Shown here: in pieces, positions 1 to 7,518 of the stretch | Position numbering within the stretch: the stretch's first letter is position 1 | Layout of the letters: every line of letters begins with the position of its first letter | DNA from: an uncultured Bacilli bacterium | GTDB lineage: Bacteria; Bacillota_I; Bacilli_A; RF39; UBA660 | Direction: 5' to 3' | NCBI GenBank assembly: GCA_947586295.1 | Contig: CANPXQ010000009.1 | Location: 1 to 16,333 of the forward strand | Length of the DNA: 16,333 bases | The notes under the pieces: generated by a model | What the model saw: the letters and a program-made list of their open reading frames with translations, nothing else | Database searches by the model: none | What the model was told of the DNA's origin: nothing | Program-made: the position numbers and the translations under genes

Positions 1-80
1 GTCCTAAAAAGAAATATCGGAAAACTCAAGGTCATCGTCAACCATATACTTGTTTAGTCGTAAAGAAAATTAATGGTTAA
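1..80 (+). CDS. rplU: 50S ribosomal protein L21, C-terminal fragment
   Basis: The gene starts upstream of the window; only the last 25 codons and the TAA at 78-80 are visible. The reading frame from base 3 gives PKKKYRKTQGHRQPYTCLVV followed by KKING. This is the classic L21 C-terminus: a basic segment with the QGHRQPYT motif that contacts 23S rRNA. L21 is a structural protein of the large subunit. The downstream order prp-rpmA is the standard Firmicutes L21 operon, which supports the call. The promoter and N-terminus cannot be assessed. The prp start codon follows two bases after the stop, so the genes are co-transcribed and probably translationally coupled. Confidence 0.93.
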   Translation, partial: PKKKYRKTQGHRQPYTCLVVKKING

Positions 81-82
81 TA

Positions 83-379
83 ATGATTATTGTTGAAGTT
101 AAAAAAAAGGAAATTAGGGTAAATGGTCACGCGGGATTTAAAGATGCGGGCAAAGATATTGTTTGTGCAAGTGTATCAAGTATTATCTATACTACCGTAA
201 ATGGTATATTTAATATTGATAAAAGTGCAATTAAATTTGTAGATGATAATAAATTACTTAAAATTACGCTTGTGCATCCTAGTACCGTGGTAACGATTTT
301 ACTTGATAATATGGTTGGTTTACTAGAAGAATTAGAAAACCAATATCCAGAAAATATAAAAATTAAAAAAGGAGGATAA
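83..379 (+). CDS. prp: Ribosomal-processing cysteine protease Prp (YsxB family)
   Basis: This 98-residue protein sits between rplU and rpmA, the fixed position of Prp in Firmicutes. Prp is the cytoplasmic cysteine protease that removes the N-terminal extension of ribosomal protein L27 before L27 is used in the ribosome. The family signature is visible: NGHAG with the predicted catalytic His16, and DIVCASVSS with the nucleophile Cys28, spaced 12 residues apart as in the S. aureus enzyme. Length matches the family (about 100-110 aa). The ATG at 83 lies two bases after the rplU stop and has no good Shine-Dalgarno, so translation probably relies on coupling to rplU. Its expected substrate, an extended L27, is encoded directly downstream. 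Confidence 0.93.
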   Translation: MIIVEVKKKEIRVNGHAGFKDAGKDIVCASVSSIIYTTVNGIFNIDKSAIKFVDDNKLLKITLVHPSTVVTILLDNMVGLLEELENQYPENIKIKKGG

Positions 380-382
380 AAT

Positions 383-676
383 ATGTTTAAATTATATATT
401 AGTTTAGATATTCAACGTTTTGCCCATAAAAAAGGTCAATCATCAACTGATAATGGTCGAGATTCTGCTGGTCGTAGACTTGGTGCTAAACTTGCTGATG
501 GTCAAACTGCTAAGGCTGGGGCAATAATTTATCGTCAAAGAGGAACTAAGATTTTCCCAGGCAAGAATGTTGGTATGGGTAAAGATCATACTTTATTTAG
601 CTTAGTAAATGGGGTAGTTAAGTATGAAAGAAGTGGCAAACAACGTAAGAAAGTAAGTGTTTACGAAGTTGCTTAA
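383..676 (+). CDS. rpmA: 50S ribosomal protein L27 with cleavable N-terminal extension
   Basis: This 97-residue L27 carries the core AHKKGQSSTDNGRDSAGRRL and the GTKIFPGKNVGMGKDHTL block. L27 lies near the peptidyl-transferase centre, and its mature N-terminus reaches toward the tRNA ends. As in other Firmicutes there is an N-terminal extension that Prp should remove: residues 1-13 (MFKLYISLDIQRF), with the expected cut between Phe13 and Ala14. The extension is longer than the nine-residue S. aureus version and reads IQRF rather than LQFF at the site. A strong AAAGGAGG Shine-Dalgarno lies 7 bases before the ATG. The gene ends inside the first bases of a terminator hairpin. Confidence 0.96.
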   Translation: MFKLYISLDIQRFAHKKGQSSTDNGRDSAGRRLGAKLADGQTAKAGAIIYRQRGTKIFPGKNVGMGKDHTLFSLVNGVVKYERSGKQRKKVSVYEVA

Positions 677-699
677 ATCAACCAAAAGGTTGATTTTTT
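675..699 (+). terminator. Rho-independent terminator after rpmA
   Basis: A perfect 9-bp stem, AAATCAACC (675-683) with GGTTGATTT (688-696), has a four-base AAAA loop and continues into a T run. The left arm begins within the rpmA TAA stop codon. It closes the rplU-prp-rpmA operon. The next gene, obg, has its own promoter. Confidence 0.85.
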
Positions 700-783
700 A
701 GTATAATAATAAAGATTATAGTATTTAAAATACCCTCTAAAGGTAATTTAGATATATATTGGTCTAGAGGAAAAAAGTAATAT

Positions 784-812
784 TTGCACTAAAGGTTAAA
801 TTTTAATATAAT
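784..812 (+). promoter_or_regulatory. Sigma-A type promoter of obg
   Basis: TTGCAC (784-789), a 17-base spacer and a perfect TATAAT (807-812) form a strong housekeeping promoter. Transcription should start near 819, giving a leader of about 16 nt to the obg ATG at 835. The 83 bases between the rpmA terminator and this promoter hold no gene; the only structure there is a weak 6-bp inverted repeat (734-739 with 765-770). Confidence 0.7.
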
Positions 813-834
813 AAAGAAAAAAGTAGGTGAGGAT

Positions 835-2100
835 ATGTTTGTCGATGAAATCAATATCAAAATTGAAGCGGGTAGTGGCGGCGATGGTTGTACGTCATTT
901 CGCCGAGAAAAATATGTTCCGATGGGTGGACCCGATGGCGGAAATGGTGGTAAAGGAGCCAGTATTATTTTTAAAGTTGACTCTAATTTAAAAACCTTAA
1001 TTGATTTAAGATATAAAAAAGTTATTAAAGGGGATAAAGGCATTAATGGTAAAGGGGCTAATAAATATGGTGCTAATGCCGAAGATGTTATTATTAAAGT
1101 ACCGGCTGGAACTACGGTAATTGATTTAGATGACAATAGTATTCTCGCTGATTTAACCGTTGATAAAGAAGAATATGTTGTGGCCTTAGGTGGTCGGGGT
1201 GGAAGAGGCAATAAAGCGTTTGCCACTCACGATAATCCGGCTCCTAAGTTTAGTGAAAAAGGCGAACCTGGCGAAGAAAAAAACATTAAATTAGAATTAA
1301 AAGTTTTAGCGGATGTGGGGCTTATTGGAATGCCTAGTGTTGGCAAAAGCACACTTTTAACTCAAATATCGGCATCTAAAGCGAAAATAGCGAGTTATCA
1401 TTTTACGACATTATCTCCTAATTTAGGTTTAGTAAAATTAAAAGATGAACGGAAATTTGTTGTCGCTGATTTACCGGGATTAATTGAAGGAGCTCATCAA
1501 GGAGCGGGATTAGGCATAAACTTTTTAAAACACGCCCAAAGAACTAAAATTTTAGCTCACGTAATTGATATGGCATCTACAGAAGGTAGAGATCCCATTG
1601 CCGATTATGAATTAATTCGTAAGGAAATTATTCAATATGATCCTAGTTTAGCTTTAAAAAAAGAAGTTATTGTGGCCAATAAAATGGATATTTTAAAATC
1701 TACAGATAACCTAGAAAAATTTAAAAAGAAGTATCCAGATAAAATAATCGTTCCAATAAGTAGTTTAAATAATACCGGTATTGCAGAATTATTAATTATT
1801 TTCGCCGACATTTTAGATCAAGAAAAAGAAAAGACGGTTAGTTTGCATAATAATGTTAAAAACTATACTTTTACAAATACTGCTCCTTTTAAAATTCATA
1901 AAGATAATGATGTATGGGTCGTAGAAAGTAGGGAAATTGAAAAGTTATTTAAAATGACACGTTTTGAAGAAGATGAGGCTGTTCTTCGTTTTTCGCGAAA
2001 ACTAAAAGGAATGGGAGTAGAAGATGAACTTATTCGCCTTGGAGCCAAAAAAGGTGATAGTATTCAAATCTTAGATTATATCTTCGAATTCAAAAGTTAG
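835..2100 (+). CDS. obg: GTPase Obg (ObgE/CgtA)
   Basis: This 421-residue protein is an essential GTPase that binds the 50S subunit and acts in late ribosome assembly and stress signalling. It has all three Obg domains. The glycine-rich Obg fold covers about residues 1-158 (RREKYVPMGGPDGGNGGKG, later GGRGGRGN). The G domain has the P-loop GMPSVGKST at 165-173, the G3 motif DLPGLIEG from 212 and the G4 motif NKMD at 282. The C-terminal OCT domain covers about 350-421. Start: the ATG at 835 with AGGTGAGG just upstream, behind its own promoter. The last 30 bases overlap the convergent DUF192-family gene. The transcript probably continues about 190 bases past the stop to a terminator at 2290-2322. 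Confidence 0.97.
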   Translation: MFVDEINIKIEAGSGGDGCTSFRREKYVPMGGPDGGNGGKGASIIFKVDSNLKTLIDLRYKKVIKGDKGINGKGANKYGANAEDVIIKVPAGTTVIDLDDNSILADLTVDKEEYVVALGGRGGRGNKAFATHDNPAPKFSEKGEPGEEKNIKLELKVLADVGLIGMPSVGKSTLLTQISASKAKIASYHFTTLSPNLGLVKLKDERKFVVADLPGLIEGAHQGAGLGINFLKHAQRTKILAHVIDMASTEGRDPIADYELIRKEIIQYDPSLALKKEVIVANKMDILKSTDNLEKFKKKYPDKIIVPISSLNNTGIAELLIIFADILDQEKEKTVSLHNNVKNYTFTNTAPFKIHKDNDVWVVESREIEKLFKMTRFEEDEAVLRFSRKLKGMGVEDELIRLGAKKGDSIQILDYIFEFKS

Positions 2101-2406
2101 TATATCCCCAATTTTTAAATTCTCACTACTATTAGGGGGTAATATTAATATATTAGTATTATATTTATCTTCATTGACATTAATAATTTTATTAGGAATT
2201 ATATTTTGATAAATATATAAGATAGCGTTTTTATTATTTAAAAATAAAATATCTATGTTATTATTCCGAAAATAAGTGTTTATTTTATTACTAAAGGGTA
2301 TATATAAACCCTTTAGTTTTTTATATTGCCATAAATTTTTTATTTTATCTTTTCTTTTTAAAGCAATTTTAAGCGATATTTTCTTATTATTAAGAAATAG
2401 ATTCAT
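2071..2406 (-). CDS. DUF192 family protein, function unknown
   Basis: This small protein (111 aa) is read right to left and converges on obg with a 30-bp overlap of coding sequence. The pattern is that of DUF192: a GLYIPFS segment near residue 33, the NTYFRNNNIDILFLNNKN block (about 45-61; family members read roughly HTFFM..PIDVVFLD..), and a C-terminal ILPPNSSENLKIGDIL segment resembling the family's elpaGt..lgikvGD ending. There is no signal peptide, so it is probably cytoplasmic. The ATG (2406 down to 2404) has a GGTGAT Shine-Dalgarno six bases upstream. DUF192 has no settled biochemical role. The match is by eye and the sequence is divergent, and no clear minus-strand promoter was found, so a decaying copy is possible, although the frame is intact. 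The middle of the gene encodes, in antisense, the obg terminator. Confidence 0.68.
   Translation of the reverse strand: MNLFLNNKKISLKIALKRKDKIKNLWQYKKLKGLYIPFSNKINTYFRNNNIDILFLNNKNAILYIYQNIIPNKIINVNEDKYNTNILILPPNSSENLKIGDILTFEFEDII
2290..2322 (+). terminator. Terminator of obg embedded in the convergent gene
   Basis: A perfect 10-bp stem, ACTAAAGGGT (2290-2299) with ACCCTTTAGT (2308-2317), encloses an eight-base loop and runs into six T residues (2317-2322). On the minus strand no T run follows the stem, so it acts only on rightward transcripts. The nearest rightward gene is obg, ending 190 bases upstream. The hairpin lies wholly inside the coding sequence of the DUF192-family gene. Confidence 0.8.
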
Positions 2407-2429
2407 AATAACATCACCAATAAAATATA

Positions 2430-2458
2430 TTGAAAAAACTCACTTATAATGATAAAAT
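2430..2458 (+). promoter_or_regulatory. Promoter of the surface protein-ruvA-pilin operon
   Basis: TTGAAA (2430-2435), 17 bases, then TAAAAT (2453-2458), preceded by the extended -10 TGA (2450-2452). The predicted start, near 2465, is immediately before the AGGTGG Shine-Dalgarno. It lies in the 73-bp gap between two divergently transcribed genes. A neighbouring TATAAT (2445-2450) is only 9 bases from the same -35 and is not a usable pair with it. Confidence 0.6.
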
Positions 2459-2479
2459 TTAATATAGGTGGCAACTCAT

Positions 2480-3817
2480 ATGAAAAAGGAAGTACGTTAT
2501 TTTATTTTAATTTTCTTAGGATTTTTAATAATACTTACTATTAGTTTAGAAGTTACTTATTCTTTTATGAAATCACAGGTGAAGGAAGAAGAAAATATAA
2601 GTGATATAAATGTAAATAGTTGTGCCAAAATTATCTTTGAAGAAAATAGTAAGGAAATTAATTTAACTAATACTTATCCAATGTCTGATGAAGTTGGTTT
2701 ACAAACAGAACCTTTTATTTTTAGTATATCTACATCTTGTAATTTAGATATAAATTATAAAATATATATAAGTAGTTTAAAAACAATGGATAGCTTAGAA
2801 AATAAAGTTATTAGATATGCTATTAAAGATATAAATAATAATAAATTATTAGTAATAAAAGATTTAAAAGATGCTGTAGCGGGAGAAATTGATTTTGCCT
2901 CTTATGAACTAGATATGTTAAAAGATGAAAATATTTACCGTATTTATCAAAATAATTTAACATCTTCTGAAATTCAAAAATTGGCTTTATATGTTTGGAT
3001 TAAAGATGATGTTGCAAGTACTACGACTATGAATCAAGAGCTTTTTTTAAAAGTTTCAGTAAAAGCTTTTGAAAAAAAAGATAATTATGCTATTTTGGGA
3101 ACCGAAAATTCTTTATATAAAGAAGCTTTATATAAAAATAAAATAAAAAATATTTATTTTGTCGATTCCCTAAATAATCAAAATGATTCTATCAAAACTT
3201 GGGATTTATCTAAGAATAAAGATAATTCTATAATCGGGTGGTTAGTTTCAAATATGGATAATTATGATTTATATATTGGCTCCAATTATCCTATTCAAAT
3301 TGCTGATTTTAGTTATGCTTTTGCCAATATGGTTAATTTAGAAAATATTGATTTTGCTCTTATTGATACGAAAGATTTAAATAATATGCAATATATGTTT
3401 AAAGGGGACACTAATTTAAAAGAAATTGATATAAGCAATTTTGATACTAGAAATGTTACAAATATGGAAGGAGTTTTTGCGGATTGCGAAAATTTAGAGA
3501 AAATAATTGGGATTGAAGATTTATCTACTTTAAATGTTACTAATATGGCTTATTTATTTTTTAATTTACCGAAAATAACGGAATTAGATTTAAGTAATTG
3601 GCAAACTAATAAAGTAAATAATATGAATTATATGTTTTATAATGCTATAGCTTTAAAAACACTTAATTTTAAAAATGCTAGTTTTAATGAAAATATTAAA
3701 GTTGCAGATATTTTTACGAATGTTTTTCCTGAGATAAATATTATTGTTAAGGATGAATTAAGTCAAAAATTTATCGAAAATATTATCGAAAATAACGGCA
3801 GCGTTATAATTAATTAA
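2480..3817 (+). CDS. Membrane-anchored BspA-type (DUF285) repeat surface protein
   Basis: A 445-residue, probably extracytoplasmic protein. Residues about 5-28 form one hydrophobic segment behind KKE, a signal anchor. The middle (about 30-200) looks like a beta-rich domain with two cysteines (NSCAK, TSCNL). Its INLTNTYPMSDEV and LDINYKIYIS stretches recall TasA/camelysin-like sandwiches, but that is only an inference. Residues about 275-415 contain some five imperfect 24-26-residue repeats with NVTNMxxxF and LxELDLSNW signatures, typical of the DUF285 BspA-like repeats found in Mycoplasma and gut Firmicutes surface proteins. Start: the ATG at 2480 is preferred over a GTG at 2468 because AGGTGG (2466-2471) overlaps that GTG and is correctly spaced for the ATG. 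First gene of an operon with ruvA, 10 bases upstream of it. Ligand unknown; adhesion is a guess. Confidence 0.75.
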   Translation: MKKEVRYFILIFLGFLIILTISLEVTYSFMKSQVKEEENISDINVNSCAKIIFEENSKEINLTNTYPMSDEVGLQTEPFIFSISTSCNLDINYKIYISSLKTMDSLENKVIRYAIKDINNNKLLVIKDLKDAVAGEIDFASYELDMLKDENIYRIYQNNLTSSEIQKLALYVWIKDDVASTTTMNQELFLKVSVKAFEKKDNYAILGTENSLYKEALYKNKIKNIYFVDSLNNQNDSIKTWDLSKNKDNSIIGWLVSNMDNYDLYIGSNYPIQIADFSYAFANMVNLENIDFALIDTKDLNNMQYMFKGDTNLKEIDISNFDTRNVTNMEGVFADCENLEKIIGIEDLSTLNVTNMAYLFFNLPKITELDLSNWQTNKVNNMNYMFYNAIALKTLNFKNASFNENIKVADIFTNVFPEINIIVKDELSQKFIENIIENNGSVIIN

Positions 3818-3827
3818 GGAGGTAATT

Positions 3828-4385
3828 ATGTTTACGTATTTTAAAGGATTAGTTACAGAGATTGAAAATAATTGTGTAACGATTGAATGCTTACAAGTAG
3901 GATATAAAATTTATGTTCCGAATCCTTTTAGTTATAATATAGGTAAGGAATATAAGATTTATGTGTATACTAAAATTAGTGAAGATGATATTTCTTTATA
4001 TGGTTTTAAAGAAAAAGAAGAATATGAATTATTTTTAAAATTAATATCGGTTAAAGGCTTAGGTCCTAAGTTAGCTTTACCAATTATTGCCACCGGTTCT
4101 ATCAAAGGCATAGTCGATGCTATAAATCGGGAAAATATATTATATTTAACAAAGTTTCCCAAAATTGGTGAAAAATTAGCGAAACAAATAATATTAGATT
4201 TAAAAAATAAAATTAATATTGATAGTAGTGAAGTAGCTGATGATCATAATATTGAAGAATTAATGGCTGTTTTGGAAAGTTTAGGGTATAAACAAGGAGA
4301 AATTAAAAAAGTTATACCTTTAATTAATCCTAGTGTTTCCTTAGAAGATCAAGTTAAAGAAGCATTAAAGTTAATGCTAAAATAA
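3828..4385 (+). CDS. ruvA: Holliday junction branch migration protein RuvA
   Basis: RuvA (185 aa, slightly below the usual 190-205) binds four-way junctions and loads the RuvB motor during recombinational repair. The N-terminal OB-fold covers about 1-62 and keeps the acidic-pin region SEDDISLYGF with Glu52-Asp53. Two helix-hairpin-helix motifs follow: VKGLGPKLA (about 74-84) and FPKIGEKLAKQI (about 109-120). The C-terminal part, about 138-185 (EELMAVLESLGYKQGEIKKV), is the RuvB-binding domain. A strong AAGGAGGT lies just before the ATG. The usual partner ruvB does not follow: the next genes are a pilin-like protein and ppdK, so ruvB must lie elsewhere. Confidence 0.95.
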   Translation: MFTYFKGLVTEIENNCVTIECLQVGYKIYVPNPFSYNIGKEYKIYVYTKISEDDISLYGFKEKEEYELFLKLISVKGLGPKLALPIIATGSIKGIVDAINRENILYLTKFPKIGEKLAKQIILDLKNKINIDSSEVADDHNIEELMAVLESLGYKQGEIKKVIPLINPSVSLEDQVKEALKLMLK

Positions 4386-4396
4386 AAGGAGAAAAA

Positions 4397-4825
4397 ATGA
4401 AAGAAAAAGGATTTACATTAGTGGAATTATTAGCCGTTATTACTATTTTGGCTATTGTTACCGTTTTAGCGAGTTATGGGATAAGTACTGTAAGTAATAT
4501 TATCAAAAATAATATCTGGGAAAATAAAGTTAATATTATTGAAAATGGGGCTATAAGATATGGGGAAGATTACGATTTTCTATTAAAAGAAAAAGGTTCT
4601 TCTAAATGTGCTTTTATGGAATACGATGTTGCCGAATCTTTATATTGTAATGAAGTAACTGTGGAATATTTATTAGAAAGAAATTATATTCAAACTGATG
4701 AAAGAGATTCATCTAATAAAAAAATTATTACAGATGATAAAGGTAATGTAATAAATGATACGATTGTCTATGTTTGGATAGAAAATAATTTAGTTTATGC
4801 TAAATATATCATTGCTGAAGAATAA
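4397..4825 (+). CDS. Type IV pilin-like (pseudopilin) protein
   Basis: A 142-residue protein with a textbook prepilin N-terminus: a short basic leader MKEKG, cleavage expected between Gly5 and Phe6, then FTLVELLAVITILAIV with the conserved Glu at position +5 of the mature protein. The hydrophobic helix (about 6-30) would anchor it in the membrane before assembly. The rest is a small soluble domain with two cysteines (SKCAF, LYCNE) that could form a disulfide. In Firmicutes such proteins are ComG-type competence pseudopilins or minor pilins, but no prepilin peptidase, ATPase or other pilin gene is nearby, so the exact system is unknown. AGGAG precedes the ATG, 11 bases after the ruvA stop. No terminator is evident before the ppdK promoter. 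Confidence 0.8.
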   Translation: MKEKGFTLVELLAVITILAIVTVLASYGISTVSNIIKNNIWENKVNIIENGAIRYGEDYDFLLKEKGSSKCAFMEYDVAESLYCNEVTVEYLLERNYIQTDERDSSNKKIITDDKGNVINDTIVYVWIENNLVYAKYIIAEE

Positions 4826-4830
4826 TTATC

Positions 4831-4859
4831 TTGTGAGTAATTTTTAATTATGCTAAGAT
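4831..4859 (+). promoter_or_regulatory. Promoter of ppdK
   Basis: TTGTGA (4831-4836), 17 bases, then TAAGAT (4854-4859) with an extended -10 TGC directly before it (4851-4853). The predicted start is near 4866, which is the first base of GGGAGG, giving a leader of only about 12 nt. A TATAAT at 4860-4865 would need a 23-base spacer and is less likely. Confidence 0.55.
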
Positions 4860-4877
4860 TATAATGGGAGGAAAATA

Positions 4878-7507
4878 ATGGAAAAATATGTTTATATGTT
4901 TAATGAAGGAAACAAAGATATGCGAAATTTATTAGGAGGCAAAGGAGCCAATTTAGCAGAAATGTCTAATATTGGATTACCTGTTCCTAATGGTTTTACA
5001 ATTACGACAACAGCTTGTAATAAGTATTATGAAGATGATGAAGAAATAGCGGAAAATATTGTTTTGGAAATAAAAAACAAAATTAAAGAATTAGAAAAAG
5101 CGACAGGTAAGAATTTTGGGGATCCTGAAAATCCTCTTCTTGTTAGTGTAAGAAGTGGGGCTAGAGTTAGTATGCCTGGAATGATGGATACTATTTTAAA
5201 TTTAGGATTAAATGATGAAATAGCTGCTGCTTTTGCCTTAAAAAGCGGAAATAAACGTTTTGTATATGATTCATATCGCCGTTTTATTCAAATGTTTAGT
5301 GATGTTGTTAAAGGTTATTCCAAAAAGAAATTTGAAGAAATTATCGATGAAGTAAAAGCCAAAAAAGGAATTAAATTAGATATTGAATTAGATGCCGATG
5401 ATATGGTTTATTTAACTGAAAGATTTAAAGAAGAATATAAGAAAAATGCGGGGGAAGATTTTCCTTCTGATGCCTTTGTTCAATTAATTGAAGCTGTTAA
5501 AGCTGTGTTTAGAAGTTGGAATAATGAAAGAGCGATTTATTATCGAAGATTAAATGATATTCCATCTTCTTGGGGAACAGCTGTTAATGTTCAAGAAATG
5601 GTATATGGTAATACTAATGAAAATTCAGGAACGGGGGTTGCTTTTACGAGAAATCCTGCTACAGGAGAAAAGAAAATATTTGGCGAATATTTAATTAATG
5701 CGCAAGGAGAAGATGTTGTCGCAGGAGTTAGAACGCCTGAAGAAATAGATACTTTAAAAGAAAAAATGCCTAAAGTATATGATGAATTTGTTAAAATTGC
5801 TGAGACGTTAGAAAATCATTATAATGATATGCAAGATATGGAATTTACAATCGAAAATGGCAAATTGTTCATTTTACAAACTCGTAATGGTAAAAGAACG
5901 GCGAAAGCGGCTATTAGTATTGCGGTAGATTTAGTTAATGAAGGTAAAATAACGAAAGAACAAGCTTTATGTATGATTGAACCTAAACAATTAGATGCCT
6001 TACTTCATCCTACATTTAGTGAAGAAGCTTTAAAGAAAGCTAAAGTTATTGGTCAAGGTTTGGCGGCTTCTCCAGGGGCTGGTAGTGGTAAAATATATTT
6101 TGAATCAGCCAAAGTTATTGCAGCGAAAAAAAATGGTGAAAAGACGATATTAGTTCGTTTGGAAACATCTCCAGAAGATATTGAAGGAATGAATTCTAGT
6201 GAAGGTGTACTTACTATTAGAGGGGGAATGACAAGCCACGCCGCTGTTGTTGCTCGAGGTATGGGTATTTGTTGTGTTTCTGGGGTTGGAGATTTTCATC
6301 TTAATGAAGCTGAAAAATACATCCAAACTAAAGATGGTTTAAAACTATATGAAGGTGATTATATCTCGATTGATGGTTCAACAGGAAAAATTTATGAAGG
6401 TAATTTAGAAAAAGTTGCCCCAACAATTAGTGGTGATTTTAAAACATTTATGTCTTGGGCGGATGCCTATAGAGTTTTAAAAGTAAGAACTAATGCTGAT
6501 ACTCCAAAGGATGCCCTTCAAGCTAAAGAATTTGGTGCTGAAGGAATTGGTTTATGTCGGACAGAACATATGTTTTTTGAAAAAGATCGGATTTTTAATT
6601 TTCGAAAAATGATTTGTGCTACTACTATCGAAGAAAGGGAAAAAGCCTTAGAACTTATTTTACCTTATCAACGAGCCGACTTTGAAGGTTTATTTACCGC
6701 GATGAGTCCTTATCCCGTAATAATTCGCTATTTAGATCCCCCTCTTCACGAATTTTTACCTAAAACTGCTGAAGAAATAGAACAATTAGCAAATAGTTTA
6801 GGGAAAACAACGGCTGAATTATATAGTGTTATTGATTCTTTAAAAGAATTTAATCCAATGATGGACATCGGGGCTGTCGTTTAGCGATTACTTATCCCGA
6901 AATAGCTTTAATGCAAACCCAAGCGGTAATTGAAGCGGCAATTAATGTAACTAAAAAAGGAATAAAAGTAGAACCGGAAATAATGATTCCTTTGGTTGGC
7001 GATGTTAATGAATTAAAATATTTAAAAAATATTGTTGTGGCTAAAGCGGATGAATTAATAAAAGATTCTGGTTTAAAAATAAAATATCAAGTAGGAACGA
7101 TGATTGAAATTCCTCGGGCGGCTTTATTAGCTGATGAAATGGCTAAAGAAGCTGAATTCTTTAGTTTTGGTACTAATGATTTAACGCAAATGACATATGG
7201 ATTTTCGCGTGATGATGCTGGCAAATTCTTAAATTCTTATTATGAAAAAGGAATTTTTGAAATGGATCCTTTTAGTCGCATTGATCAAAAAGGAGTAGGT
7301 GCTTTAATGCAAATGGCTGTGGCAAAAGCTCGTCAAGTACGTAAAGATATTTCTTTAGGTATCTGTGGGGAACACGGAGGAGATCCTTCTAGCATTGCTT
7401 TTTGTCACAAATTAGGATTTGATTATGTTTCTTGTTCACCATATCGCGTTCCAATTGCTAGACTAGCAGCAGCTATAGCGGCAATTGAAGAAAAAAAGTG
7501 TCAATAG
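4878..7507 (+). pseudogene. ppdK: Pyruvate, phosphate dikinase, interrupted by a one-base frameshift
   Basis: PpdK interconverts pyruvate, ATP and phosphate with PEP, AMP and pyrophosphate in the cytoplasm. The first frame (4878-6884) holds the ATP-binding domain (from GGKGANLAEMS) and the phosphohistidine domain GGMTSHAAVVARGMG with catalytic His454. The second frame, open through 6866-7507, holds the rest of the PEP/pyruvate TIM barrel, with catalytic Cys830 in GICGEHGGDP. The break is inside the conserved MMGHRGCRLA motif: the sequence reads ATGATGGACATCGG where one more base (ATGATGGGACATCGG) restores the motif. Adding one base gives 876 codons, a normal length. No residue is otherwise lost. 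A sequencing or assembly error or a very recent mutation is likeliest; a truncated 668-residue product would be inactive. GGAGG precedes the ATG. Confidence 0.93.
6861..6866 (+). other. Frameshift site in ppdK
   Basis: One base is missing within the short G run around 6863-6865. Read without it, the frame runs to TAG at 6882-6884 with the off-family ending DIGAVV. Re-reading one base restores MMGHRGCRLAITYPEIALMQ straight into the downstream frame. Confidence 0.9.
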
Positions 7508-7518
7508 AGGAGTTTTCT

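Noticed and set aside
734..770. CCTCTA/TAGAGG inverted repeat between rpmA and obg as a terminator or riboswitch
   Set aside because: Only 6 bp with a 25-base loop, no T run and no known riboswitch core; compatible with chance.
789..1226. Open frame of 145 codons on the minus strand inside obg
   Set aside because: It is Pro/Leu-rich antisense of the glycine-rich Obg domain, with no RBS and no recognisable domain.
2468..2479. GTG start for the BspA-type protein (and similarly 7498 for bsh, 13811 for the WG-like gene)
   Set aside because: At 2468 and 13811 the GTG falls inside the Shine-Dalgarno of the downstream ATG. At 7498 the extra residues would bury the catalytic Cys2.
3959..4162. Open frame of 67 codons on the minus strand inside ruvA
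   Set aside because: Antisense shadow of a conserved gene with no RBS or promoter.
6850..6890. Programmed -1 frameshifting in ppdK
   Set aside because: A -1 slip would give the right protein, but there is no slippery heptamer (the site reads AATGATGG), and PpdK is not known to be made this way.
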